DNA of 64,000 nt from Boesenbergia rotunda (lineage: Eukaryota; Streptophyta; Magnoliopsida; Zingiberales; Zingiberaceae): contig JAGFNQ010002612.1 in the NCBI GenBank assembly GCA_024364735.1, positions 660,533 through 724,532 on the forward strand, written 5' to 3'. Position 1 is the first letter of the stretch. Every line of letters begins with the position of its first letter. Under the pieces are notes generated by a model. The model saw only the letters and a program-made list of their open reading frames with translations, ran no database searches and was not told the origin of the DNA. The position numbers and the translations under genes were made by a program. Positions 11,405 through 22,142 of this stretch are shown piece after piece.

Positions 11405-13640
11405 TCGTAGATTGCCCTATGAACCTCGGATTTTGACGAAACAAGTTCCTATGGGTCATATCGATCTCATGATCACGTTGATGGCCTCAAATGTGATTTT
11501 CGAAAGATATTTCATGATCATTAAATTTTATAATATAAAATGACTTAATGCATTCAAACCCAATAAATTTCTCCAACTCTTTGATCTATCTTTTCTTTTA
11601 AATATGAAAAATAATTTATTCTATGAAATTCATGTTTGAGGCAGCTAGTGATCGGGACATCGATACGGACCCATAGAAACTCGTTTCGTCTCGATCCAAC
11701 CTCCGTAGGGTCTTCTACGTTATTTAAAATATTTTTTTATTTTTTGAAAAATAATATAATTTATTATAAATTTGCAACGAATTTAATTCGTTGTAAAGAT
11801 CCTTTTTTTTTTAAAAAAAAAAGAAGAGCTTTTAAAATATCGTAGATGACCTTACGGAACTCGGATTTCGACGAAATAATTAAGTTCCTATGGGGTCCTA
11901 TCGATCTCATGATTACGTTGACGACCTTGAATGTGATTTTCGACGGATATTCCATGATCGTTAAATTTCAAAATATAAAATGACTTGATACTTTCAAACC
12001 CGATAAATTTTTTCAACTCTTTGACCTATCTTTTCTTTTAAATATGAAAAATAATTTATTCTATAAATTTCACGTTTGAGGTAGCTAGTGTGATCGGGAC
12101 GTTGATATGGGCCCATAGGAACTCGTTTCATCTCCATCCGACCTCCGTAGGGCCTTCTACGCTATTTAAAATATTTTTTTTATTTTTTGGAAAAAATCCA
12201 AATTTGCAATGAATCACAGATTCGTTGCAAATTTGTAATGAATTTAATTCGTCGTTGTAAACTTCCCTTTTTTAAAAAAAAGGACTTTTAAAATGTCGTA
12301 AATGACCCAACGAACCTTGGATTTGGACGAAACAAGTTCCTATGGGGTCGTATCGATCTCATGATCACGTTGACGGCCTCGAATGCGTTGCAAACTTCCC
12401 TTCTTTAAAAAAAATGAGGATGCTTTTAAAATGTCGTAGATGGTCCTACAGATCTCGGATTTCGATGAATCAAGTTCCTATGTGGTCACACCAATCTCAT
12501 GATCACGTTGACGACCTCGAATGTGATTTTCAACGGATATTCCATGATCATTAAATTTCGTAATATAAAACGATTTAATAATTTCAAACCCAATAAATTT
12601 CTCCAACACTTTGACCTACCTTTTCTTTTAAATATGAAAATTAATTTATTTTATGAAATTCACGTTTGAGGCAACAAGTGCGATCGAGATATCGATACGG
12701 ACCCATAGAAACTCGTTTCGTCTAGATCCGACCTCCGTAGGACCTTCTACGCTATTTAAAATATTTTTTATTTTTTGAAAAAAATATAATTCGTTGCAAA
12801 TTTGCAACGAATTTAATTCGTTACAAACTTCCTTTTTAAAAAAAAGTTTTTAAAATGTCATAAATAGCCCTACGGACCTCAGATTTCGACAAAATAAGTT
12901 CCTTTGGGTCCTATCGATCTCATGATCACGTTGATAACCTTGAATGTGATTTTCAATAGATATTCCATGATCGTTAAATTTTAAAATACAAAATTATTGA
13001 ATACTTTCAAACCCAATAAATTTCTTTAACTCATTGACCTACCTTTTCATTTAAATATGAAAAATAATTTTTTCTGTGAAATTCGAGTTTGAGGTGTCTA
13101 ATGTGATCGGGACGTCGAAATAGACCCATAGAATCTCATTTCGTCTCGATCCGTCCTCCGTAAGGCCCTCTATGCTTTTTAAAGTGTTTTTTTTATTTTT
13201 TGAAAAAATCTAAATTTGCAATGAATCCCAGATTCGTTGCAAATTTGCAACGAATTTAATTCATTATTGTAAACTTTCCCTTTTTTTAAAAAAAAAAGAT
13301 AGATTTTTAAAATGTCGTAAATGGTCCTATAGATCTCGGATTTCGACGAAATAAGTTTCTATGAGGTCTTAACATTCTTATGATCATGTTGATAGCGTCG
13401 AATGTGATTTTTCACCGATATTCTTTGATCGTTAAATTTTGTAATATAAAATAACTTAATATTTTCAAACCCAATAAATTTATCCAACTCTTTGAACTAT
13501 CTTTTCTTTTAAAATAAAAAATAATTTATTTTATGAAATTCGCGTTTGAGACAACTAGTGCGATTGGGACGTCGATACAGACTCATAGGAACTTGTTTCG
13601 TCTTAATCCAACCTCTGTAAGGCCTTCTACATTATTTAAA
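11405..13640 (+). repeat. Tandem array of ~425-455 bp units inside the CACTA element
   Basis: Units start near 11405, 11841, 12295, 12434, 12859 and 13315. Five are about 425-455 bases; the one at 12295 is cut to about 139. Each contains a TCGTA(G/A)AT start, GATCTCATGATCACGTTGA, TTAAATATGAAAAATAATTT and a T-rich/A-rich boundary where a GTTGCAAATTTGCAAC palindrome sits. At 12788-12813 the palindrome is a perfect 26 bases. Short open frames across the array are not genes. Confidence 0.85.
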
Positions 13641-14119
13641 AAAATTAAAATTTTACAATGAAATAATATTCGTTACAAAATTTGTTGGAGATTTGCAATG
13701 ATTATGTTTCGTTGTAAAGTTGTGACAAATATTATTAATTGTACATGTGCAACGAAAAATATTCGTCACAGATTTCTTTACATTTCTGCGACGAATATTA
13801 TTTAGAATTTTACAATATCGTCGGAAATATAATATTGGATTTTGCGACGAATATTTATTTCGTTGCAAATTGGCAACGAATATATTATTTGTCCAAAATT
13901 TTCTCCGAATTTGCTACAAACTTTTAAATTTGTTGCCAAATTGCAACGAATTTGATGATAAAAAGTTTTTCGTTACTAAATTGTGACAAAACTTTTTTTT
14001 TTTAATTTTGTTGCTAATTTAAGACGAATATTTTTTTTTGGCAAATTTTATCGTAAATATGTAATAAAAAAACGTTGCTAAGTTTTATCCCTATAAAACT
14101 GTTTTTTTTTATTTTAGTG
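13641..14119 (+). repeat. CACTA subterminal repeat zone and terminus
   Basis: Many copies in both orientations of 10-12 base words such as TTGCAACGAAT, GCGACGAATATT and GTTGCAAATT, with long T runs, lead to the terminus TTTTAGTG at 14112-14119. In CACTA elements such words are binding sites for the element's own DNA-binding protein. Confidence 0.65.
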
Positions 14120-14789
14120 TATGAAAATATTTACATATCAAAGTCAGTAAAAATTATTTCATTCATCTCTATCTCTAGAATATATCAGAGTCCAATAATA
14201 TGCCTCGGGGTGGAATGTTTCTTGGGAAAATTTTTATAAACTCCTCAATCTGAACTCATCTTTATATACAATCCCATTTAAAAATTTTTTACATGCAGCC
14301 CCTGATAAATTGATAAGACAGTTTTGTGAGTATTATTTGAAGAAAATTGAATATAAAAGTTAGAAATTTAAATATGTAAGGTTGTATCTACCACATCAAA
14401 AAATTGTATATTCAAATTTTCTAAATTAGTACTAAATTTTAAATATTTTATATTTAAATTTTTATAATGTATATTTAATTTTTATTCTTTTATACTTAAT
14501 TCATGATGAAGTGAATGTAAAAAAATTATTAAATAGGGAGTGAATGTAAAAATTAATTTGGGATTGAAAATTTTTCAATAATTTACCGATGTTTCTTCAC
14601 GTATCATAGTCTAATATTATGACTAAAAATAAAATAAACGGGGACATCTTCCCTACGACAGCTCCGCATTACGACAGCGCCGCAGGCAATGATCGATCTC
14701 TGACTGGTTCAGATATGCTATTATTCGTCCGTGATCTATGCTAAGCCCTGCGGCTAGTATTATGACAAAAAACTAGAATGGATGGTAGG
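14120..14789. other. AT-rich intergenic DNA, 3' flank of the kinase gene
   Basis: No gene or clear element is seen. The last ~150 bases before 14790 should include the kinase 3' UTR (minus strand). Confidence 0.5.
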
Positions 14790-16268
14790 TCATTGAATTG
14801 AGATTGAGAAAGACTGCGTTGTAGTGGAAACTGAAGGATCCCCCGTTGACTCATAGGGCAACGCGCGGTCCACCAAGAACATTTGCGTTTCCGGCGGCTC
14901 GACCACCGCGACGTACTCCTGGAGCATGGCCACCACCGTCGCCATGCTCGGCCTTAGCTCCGGTTTGTCCTGTATGCACCACAGGGCTACGTACACCAAC
15001 CTCCTCACCTCCTCCTCCTCCACCTGCTCCCCTCCGCGCAGCCTCTCGTCCACCGCCTCCATTACCTTCCCCTCCCGCACCTTCTCGCTCGCGTTCTTGG
15101 GGAAGTAAGACCACCGCCTTCCCTCGGCGTCGCCGTCGTGCTCGCTGAACCGCGCGTTACGCCTCCCACCCACCAGCTCCAGCAGCACCATTCCGTAGCT
15201 GTACACGTCGCATTTCTCGGAGATGCCGGTGCCGACGAACCACTCAGGCGCCAAGTACCCACTCGTGCCCCGCAGCGTCGTCACCACCTTGCTCGCGTCC
15301 GCGTCCATCAGCCTCGATATGCCGAAGTCGGAGACGTGCGCCCGGAACCCTTCGTCGAGGAGGATGTTTTCCGGTTTGACGTCGAGGTGGAGGACTCTGA
15401 CGCGGCAGTCGTGGTGGAGGTATGCGAGCGCCCTGGCGACGTCGAGGGCGACTCGGTACCTGACGGACCAGGGAAGGCAGCGCCCGCTCCCCGGGAAGAT
15501 CCACGACTCGAGCGATCCATTCTCGTAGAACTTGTAGACGAGGAAGCGGCGGCAGCGTTTTGGAACAAGGCAGTATCCGATGACCGGGACAAGATTGACG
15601 TGCTGCGCGCTCAAGATGCTGGTGATTTCGCTGCGGAATTCCTTGTCCCCGCGCGGTCCGCCTCCCTCGATTCGCTTCACGGCGACGGGAAGGGCGGCGC
15701 CGCCCCCAAGGAACCCTTTGAAGACAGAGCCAGAGCCGCCTCGGCCGATAGGAGTCCGGAAGTCCTGCGTGGCGGCCTTGAGCTCGCGGTACCGGAATCG
15801 TCGCGGTAGACCGATGACTTCTTTATAAAAGGTAGAATCCAATAGAGCCGCATCTTCTCCTTCCTCCTCATCGGAAGATAACAGATCTCGCTCCCGTCGA
15901 ATTCTCACAGCTTTCGCGCCCTCAGAGATGGCCCAGGAGGCGAGGGCGAGGGTCAAAGCGAGGTCGACCGACGAGGTAGTATAGAAGACCACCGAACAGC
16001 GGCTCATGCACGAGACTGAGACGATGGCCAGGACGGCCGAGCCGGCGAGGATGACGAGGGTCACTTCAGCGGCGCCGATGACTCGGTGGCTCAGGAAGAG
16101 CAGACGGGCGCAGGACCAAGCGAGGACCACGAAGAGCACAGCGGCGTCGATGCTCCCAGTGAGGAAGAAGGCGAAGGAGCGGTGAAGGAGGAGCCACAGG
16201 AGGAGGAGAAGGAAAAGCTGGAAGATGATCGCGGTAGCTGCGATGAGCCTCAGCTTGGTGATCGCCAT
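14790..16268 (-). CDS. Receptor-like Ser/Thr protein kinase, At5g20050-like
   Basis: An intact, intronless, strongly GC-rich frame of 492 residues from the ATG at 16268; the frame stays open a few codons upstream but without an ATG. The N-terminus is hydrophobic, with membrane segments at about 8-28, 39-59, 63-88 and possibly 101-115, so the protein is membrane-anchored with no recognisable ligand-binding ectodomain. After an acidic linker (132-143) comes a full kinase domain: glycine loop GRGGSG 175-180, VAVK lysine 198, alpha-C Glu 214, catalytic HLDVKPEN 294-301 (Asp 296), DFG 314-316 and APE 340-342. The catalytic Asp follows Leu, not Arg, so this is a non-RD kinase. Layout and length resemble the Arabidopsis probable receptor-like kinase At5g20050, whose substrate I do not know. 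Nearby genes are unrelated. No damage is seen. Confidence 0.92.
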   Translation of the reverse strand: MAITKLRLIAATAIIFQLFLLLLLWLLLHRSFAFFLTGSIDAAVLFVVLAWSCARLLFLSHRVIGAAEVTLVILAGSAVLAIVSVSCMSRCSVVFYTTSSVDLALTLALASWAISEGAKAVRIRRERDLLSSDEEEGEDAALLDSTFYKEVIGLPRRFRYRELKAATQDFRTPIGRGGSGSVFKGFLGGGAALPVAVKRIEGGGPRGDKEFRSEITSILSAQHVNLVPVIGYCLVPKRCRRFLVYKFYENGSLESWIFPGSGRCLPWSVRYRVALDVARALAYLHHDCRVRVLHLDVKPENILLDEGFRAHVSDFGISRLMDADASKVVTTLRGTSGYLAPEWFVGTGISEKCDVYSYGMVLLELVGGRRNARFSEHDGDAEGRRWSYFPKNASEKVREGKVMEAVDERLRGGEQVEEEEVRRLVYVALWCIQDKPELRPSMATVVAMLQEYVAVVEPPETQMFLVDRALPYESTGDPSVSTTTQSFSISIQ

Positions 16269-17127
16269 GATCTCTACTGGGGCCAAAACTTGAATAGATC
16301 AAGAGAAAACTAAGAACGAAAGAAAATAAATCAATCGAACACATTCATTTACCGCACCGGGCTAGTCTTCAACTCTCCATCAAGCAAGCTGATTTAAAAC
16401 AATGTTAAAAAATTGAGATAGACAATGTGAATTCCATTAAGACTGCGGAGAAAAATCAAAAGGCATCCATTTTTTTTAGAATAGTCAGACGTTCTTCTGT
16501 CCATTCAATTTCTAAAAAAAAATCTTGAGGAATCCCTTTTCAGGGATGGTAAGTGAATAATATTATTAATCAATTCTTTAGATTAAAATTTGACCTTTTG
16601 ACTCGTTCTTTTAAAGTCGATTTGACTTCAAAAAATTATTTATTAATCATCAACATAAATCAAGACGTACCGATCAAATTCAAGATGCACCGATGAACGT
16701 CGTCAAAATGGCCAATATACTTACTTTTTGGACTCACTCGTGGCAAAGTTGGAGTAAGTTAGAAATATTAAGAAATAGAGTTGTCTAATTTAAAATGATG
16801 GATGCTTCAACTACACCCTTATTATAGTAAAAAAATAATATTTTAGAGAGTAAATGACTAGGTGATATTTGCTGTAGTATAATAATCCTGGGCCGGGCCG
16901 GTCACCCCAGATTCAATTTGTCTGCTACCTGGTTCATCATTTTTTAGTATAATAATCCTTTGAATAGGAGGTCAAGCACTCAGCAAAATATTTTCACACT
17001 CGTTAAAAATTGATCTAGAGACTAAACACTCTTACAAGTATCAATTACATCAACCAGTGGAGCCTCCTATTAGGTAATTGTCAATTATGCAAATAAGGAT
17101 CTAATAAGAAGCTCTCTGTTACACTCT
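16269..17127. other. Upstream flank of the kinase gene, no gene seen
   Basis: Should contain the kinase 5' UTR and promoter (minus strand). No convincing TATA box was identified. Near 16890-16945 an orphan piece matches the tail of the SINE at 17128-17399 (CCTGGTTCATCATTTTTTAG). Confidence 0.45.
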
Positions 17128-17399
17128 TCAAAAATGATGAACCAAGTAATAATCGAATTTGAGACGATCGATCTGACCTCATAAAAATTTTTTACCGACT
17201 GTCAGGGTAAATCGGGAAGCGCTCGTAGCCGATAATTTAGAAGGCCAATATCTTGTGATCTCACTCCCATTTGGAGGACAAAATCTTATAAAATGTGTCG
17301 TAGTTGAGGATCAAATCATAAGATACTCGGGTGACAACTTGATGCTCTTCCACTATATCATATCCCAAGGACAACCCCTATTACACCCTTAGTCACTTA
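17128..17399 (-). mobile_element. tRNA-derived SINE-like element, copy 1 (diverged)
   Basis: On the minus strand the element starts near 17399 with an A-box-like ATGATATAGTGGAAGAGCA and a degenerate B box (GATTTGATCCTC), followed by a body shared with the copies at 32929-33173 and 33190-33440 (…CTTCCCGATTTACCCTGA…). The head-plus-body structure and several dispersed copies suggest a tRNA-derived SINE family. Exact ends were not established for this copy. Confidence 0.5.
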
Positions 17400-17666
17400 A
17401 GGAGAAGAGAAGAACCAATTTCAATAATTAACACATTGTATACGTTATTAATCTGATCCTTGGTGAGAAGTCTTTCTTTCATTTATTATTCAAAGATCCA
17501 CCTCTGTACATTTTAGTTTTTGAATTTGTTCTTATTTTTGACATTGTTATAGATCGATCAATGAGTTAATAATTGCTGATTTGGATAACCTGGATAGGAA
17601 TGTGGCCCGCACGGATAAGGCATTTAGAAAGATCTAACTCCCCCATGGAGCCCACAGAATAGAGCA

Positions 17667-17685
17667 GGGGGGGGGGGGGGGGGGG
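17667..17685 (+). repeat. G homopolymer of 19
   Basis: An uninterrupted run of 19 G at the edge between AT-rich DNA and the GC-rich LTR-like sequence. It may form a G-quadruplex, or its length may be an assembly artefact. Confidence 0.8.
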
Positions 17686-19187
17686 CCGCCGGTTTAAGGT
17701 GGTGTCCGGTCAGTCAGACCGAAGCGTCTAATGATCAGGCTGGAGGCTTGGGGTGTAAGGACGACCGGACTAGGTTCAGAACGCTTGTGGGACCCCGTTA
17801 CCAGCCAATCGGCTAGGTTGATACCAGTCGAGCAGCCGGACCGCGAGGGATCGGCAGGCAGGCCTCGGGTGGTCGATCGGCTGAGGCTAGGCATCCGGTG
17901 GAGCCAGGAGAATTCGCAAGCTATGCGGGATATCATCGAGTTCCTCTCAAAGTGCAAGGACCTAGCAAACCTCCCTGCTAGACAACATGACGAAGTGGAC
18001 CCACGAAGGCGACAAACATTTATGGAAGGTTGGCGGTCGTACCACGAGGTTCATATTAGGGGACAATAAAGCTGCGTTAACCCCCTGAATCGACAAGCAG
18101 TTATGAAAGATGGGCGACCGTACCACTAGGTCAGAGGGCTACCACTACAACAAATATGACTTTCTGCAGCGTGCAATTATTCTATCCGCAGCACGCATTA
18201 CATGCTGCACAACTCCAAGCTGTTAAAAGTCATAACACATCGATAGCACGTTGCCGCGTGCTGCGGATAATAGCAATCACAGCATGCAGCCGCGCGCCGC
18301 GGATAATAGCAATCGCAGCATGCGGCCGCGCGCCGCGGATAATAACAATCACAGCACACGACTGCGCTGTGAATAATAGCATATGAAAATAAAAATAAAT
18401 AAATATCACACATATTAATTATCAACACCATATAATTATCAATACTATTTATTTAAAATATATAATCCAAATTTAATCTTAATATGCATATCTAATTTTT
18501 ATTCATCTCATAATCATTTTACAAAGCTCACAAATGTTTATAAATCAACACCAAATATTTTACAAAAAAATATCATTCACTAACCATCTAAGAAAGATAA
18601 CAAATGACCCTAAAAAATATAGGGCAAAAATTAAAAGAGTGATCCTAGCCTTCATCTCAAGACTTCTCACCATTATCGTGTCGTTCTCACTAGCCACCGA
18701 TAGTATTCCATAAGCTACCAATATTCATGTAGTTCTCAAGGCTTCCATCTTAGTTTTGATTTTCTCAAAACCCCGATATCCATTTCAAAATAATAGATGA
18801 CTAGTATTTCTGACAAAGATATAAAGAAACAAACTATTCAGTAAGACCAATGAATGAAGAGAATAAACAAATATGAAATAGAATGAAAAGAATAGAGAAT
18901 ACTCAACCTCAATATCTGCTAGGGATATAATGAATTTGATAAGTAACAAAATTTATTAATTTAAATTGAAAGAAGACTAATGCATTTCGCTTCAATTCCA
19001 TGAGTTAAGTAGATGATTAAAAGTGCTATTGTTGCATAAGGAAAAATAACATATAGCAACTAGGATAAATATATAAAAATTTTCAAGTCTTGTAACTTGC
19101 CTATTATTTTGCACAAGAAAAACATATAGCAATTAGGGCACCCAATATTTGTCATTCTCTTTGACAATGAAACATTCTCTTCAAAAT

Positions 19188-19267
19188 AAAACATTTAAAA
19201 TTCATTAGATCAATGAAACATTTAAAATTCATTAGATCAATGAAACATTTAAAATTCATTAGATCAA
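19188..19267 (+). repeat. 27 bp tandem repeat, three copies
   Basis: Three head-to-tail copies of a unit containing CATTTAAAATTCATTAGATC, nearly identical. Confidence 0.85.
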
Positions 19268-19971
19268 AAGGTTTAGTCTACTACTTGATCGAGGAACTTC
19301 TCCCAAATAAATACAATTACAAAGGTTATATCCATATTCTTCGATAAGAATTTCTATGAAATTTAACAAATAAAACATTGAAAGTTCCAGCAGAGTTAAA
19401 TTGAAAATTTTCTAAAACTTTGGCTCCAAATCCTTTTTCAAAAAGATTTGGGGCCAAAGTGCCTAGAAGGCATATACTTAAGTCTTTCAAATTGAAAATT
19501 CATGTTCACATTCTACAAAGAGCCAACAAACAATAGAATGATGATCACTACTACATCATTGGCGACAATAGCACCATATAAACTTTGATTAACAATTAAA
19601 ACTTTGGAACTAAATTAGCAGTTATCTATGCCTGATCTTTAAGGGGTCATAGATGCATTAGTATAATTATGTGCAAAAAAACTTATGTGATCAACACAAT
19701 AAATAACAAAGAATTTACCTATATTTTTATTAGAAATAAAATTGCTCATAAGGTGCTCATTAGTATAAGGATTATTTGTAGTGATAAAAGAATAAATTAA
19801 AAAAAATTAAGAAAAACATAACTAAAGGCATTTTGTGTCAACATGAGAGGTCATAGTAGAATTTACACCTGGCACCAAAATAAATCCACCACATTGTCCT
19901 CAAGCTCCGTGTCCAGAGATTCTCCTAGCAAAGCAATTGAGTGTGTGATTCAGTAGCAAATCCAAGGTCCA

Positions 19972-20112
19972 CAACACTTATCAATCATAAAATGATCCAA
20001 AACAATAAGACATAATTAAAACCTAGCAATAAAGGTACAATGGTGCTACTAGGCAACACTTATCAATCATAAAATGATCCAAAACAATAAGACATAATTA
20101 AAACCTAGCAAT
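19972..20112 (+). repeat. 59 bp direct duplication
   Basis: The segment 19972-20030 (starts CAACACTTATCAATC, ends CCTAGCAAT) is repeated at 20054-20112 with a period of 82 bases and no visible mismatch over most of its length. Confidence 0.85.
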
Positions 20113-20231
20113 TGTAAGATTAGAAATTTCTGTGTGAGTAATTTTTTTCGAAATGATTTTTCTGTGTGTGTGTGTGTGTGTGTGTGTTCGATTAAAATTA
20201 CTAACACATAGAAATTTCTAATCTTACAATT
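20110..20231. repeat. Small foldback element with a GT microsatellite loop
   Basis: About 26 bases at the left (AATTGTAAGATTAGAAATTT…) return as the inverted complement at the right (…AAATTTCTAATCTTACAATT), enclosing a (GT)n run at about 20163-20188. No clear target duplication. It may be a tiny MITE or a local inversion-duplication. Confidence 0.7.
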
Positions 20232-21890
20232 GACATCTAGCACATTGTAGCTTGGCCCAAGTTTCCCGAGTCCTTTTGTTAAAAACTCAATGTGCTTATC
20301 ACGCCAAAGCTCTAGTCTGCATATTCTCCAATTTAGTTTAAATGGTTTGCCCAAATGACTTACAGACCAAGAAGACTGCTTGAACATCAAAATGAAAGAG
20401 ATGAACTTTAAAGCATCAAAACAGTTAATTGTTTCAATCCACCTCCTTTATCTCTGTTGCAACTCTGAGTTAGTCCACTTTGATCATTTATTTTCAGTTA
20501 GAATTGCAAGTTAAAATATCTCTAAACTAGAGAAATTTTAAACATTTTCTATATGCTCACTAAGCCTACCTAATTTTTTTCTGAGCATGAAGATCAACTT
20601 TTTGGTCGAACATGAAAACCAACTTGTGGCGATCTCTTACCATCCAAAAGAGTGCAAAGTTAGATCCCGAATTAATTCAGGCATGTCATCAAAGAAAAAC
20701 TTAGCATAGCCAAGTAAATAAGAGTTCATTACTTATATGAGTATAAAGAGCATAGTGGTAACCGGAAACAACATGGTTAACCATTATTTCACTGAAACAA
20801 GGAGTTAGAGAAACCATAGTAATCGGCGCCTTGAGCGAAGAAGACGAGTGGCGGTAGATTTGTTGGGGTGGAGGGAAAGGGGAAGGGGGGCACGAAGATG
20901 GAGTGGCGGCTTGCCCTTGAGCGAAGAAGACGAGCGCGGCTTGCCCTTGCGTGAAGGTGAGCGGCGGGTCGACTGTCCTTGTGCGGTAAGAAGATGGAAG
21001 GGGGGACGAGGGAAAGGGGAAGGGGAACTAATTCGGCTCGAAGATGGGGTGGCGAGGAAACCCCTGTGCGGCACGAAGATGGAGCGGCGAGAAAACCCTT
21101 GTGCAGCGATTTCTTGCGCGAAGTGCTCGTCTGGCGATTTCGTACGCAAGGGTTTCTTTAACAAGATGGATTTAGAAAAAGATTATTTTTATATGAAATC
21201 AGTTTTTTAATAGCGCATCCGCAGCACGCTGCGAATACAGTATTAAAATATTTTTTAGCAGCAGATCATACACACTGTAAATACTCAAATATTAATCAAT
21301 ATTAACAGCACACACTGAGCACTGTTAAAAATTAGATTTGACAGCATATTATTTTTGTATGCTGTTATTTAAAAAAATATTATAGTATCCGCAGCACGTT
21401 TTATTTAGCGTGCTACGAAAACTGCTATTAACAGTGCGCTATAAATATATGCTGTTAATGATGTGCTGCGAAAAGTAATATTTGTTGTAGTGTACGCAGT
21501 ACTATAATGGGCGCGATCACCCTCTTATCGGCTGTTAGAGGCCTACAGACGGATTTGTTGTTAGCAGGGAACCAGTCCTTGTCTGCTATCTCACTATATA
21601 AAAGCCCCTGGGGGTAGAAAAGAGATCATCTACAATTCTCACCTACTATTCACCAGAATCTCTGGTGTGGTCGGAATTCTCGTGTAGCTCCCTCGTCGGA
21701 GCTCCGCCAGCTGGTCCTTGTGTCTCCACCAAGGGAAGCGTCCTCGATATCTCCTTCGGGAGGCCTGAGGGAAATTCGATAGCTCACCATCGATTAATAT
21801 TGTCCTGGTTGGCCGAACTTCCATCATCTGATTGGAAGGGCTCCGCGACCCGATCGACAACCCAACTGTCAGCCCTCGATTAAGATCCTA

Positions 21891-22142
21891 GCCAGTCATT
21901 ACGGGATGACCCACTCTGATAGGATCAGCTGTTATACAATTATACCATATATTCAAATCTACGTCATAGCTGCAATAATGTAATACTAACTAATATTGAT
22001 TATAAATTATTTATATTATAGCAGCTGTGCTTCATAGCTATCACAGTTCAATATTGAACTATGTGTGACTAATGTTGATTAGAGATGAAACAATTATATT
22101 ATAATAACTATTAAATTTTAGTTGCTATAATACAATGTTACT
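21891..22142. other. AT-rich spacer before the Tat element
   Basis: No gene seen. The last five bases (TTACT) are where a target duplication for the Tat element would be expected, but no match follows its 3' LTR. Confidence 0.5.

Larger units (their letters stand above)
9772..14119 (-). mobile_element. CACTA (En/Spm) transposon, right-hand part with its 5' terminus
   Basis: A transposase pseudogene (minus strand, 9970-10885) lies left of a long tandem array and a terminal zone of short repeats of the GCAACGAA / GCGACGAATATT type. The right end, read on the minus strand, begins CACTAAAATAAAA at 14119 and descends. Such ends, with dozens of short direct and inverted subterminal repeats, are characteristic of CACTA elements. 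The transposase orientation makes 14119 the element's 5' end. The left end is not in the window; the copia element at 1559-9771 sits in the element or beside it. A minus-strand C/T-rich leader with a splice-donor-like CTCTCG/GTAGGT near 11067 could be the first transposase exon. Confidence 0.65.
18143..21492. mobile_element. Non-autonomous CACTA element with intact ends
   Basis: The element begins CACTACAACAAATAT and ends ATATTTGTTGTAGTG, which are inverted repeats. A 3 bp target duplication TAC flanks it (18140-18142 and 21493-21495). Both ends carry subterminal GC-rich words of the GCAGCACGC / CCGCGTGCTGCGGAT kind in both orientations (18160-18380 and 21210-21480). No transposase domain is recognised in the 3.35 kb interior. 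A GC-rich block at 20820-21165 gives open frames on both strands with low-complexity Arg/Ser/Pro or Gly/Arg translations, and is probably not a gene. Mobility would need a transposase supplied in trans. Confidence 0.9.
17690..21890 (+). repeat. GC-rich LTR-like sequence split by a CACTA insertion
   Basis: The left part is 17690-18142 and the right part 21493-about 21890. They become continuous once the CACTA element and one TAC are removed. The right part has TATATAAA at 21595-21602 with a downstream region resembling the R/U5 of the Tat LTR at 22143. No coding domain is recognised, so a solo or partial LTR is the best reading. Exact LTR termini were not identified. Confidence 0.5.

Noticed and set aside
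14846..15871. Long open frames on both strands over the kinase gene
   Set aside because: High GC suppresses stop codons; all overlap the clearly conserved kinase frame and have low-complexity Arg/Pro/Ser translations.
16269..16286. Six extra residues before the kinase ATG
   Set aside because: The upstream codon is TTG; ATG at 16268 is the first usable start.
20805..21210. Arg/Ser/Pro-rich or Gly/Arg-rich open frames in the 18143-21492 CACTA element
   Set aside because: GC-rich low-complexity sequence with repeats on both strands; no transposase or other motif visible.
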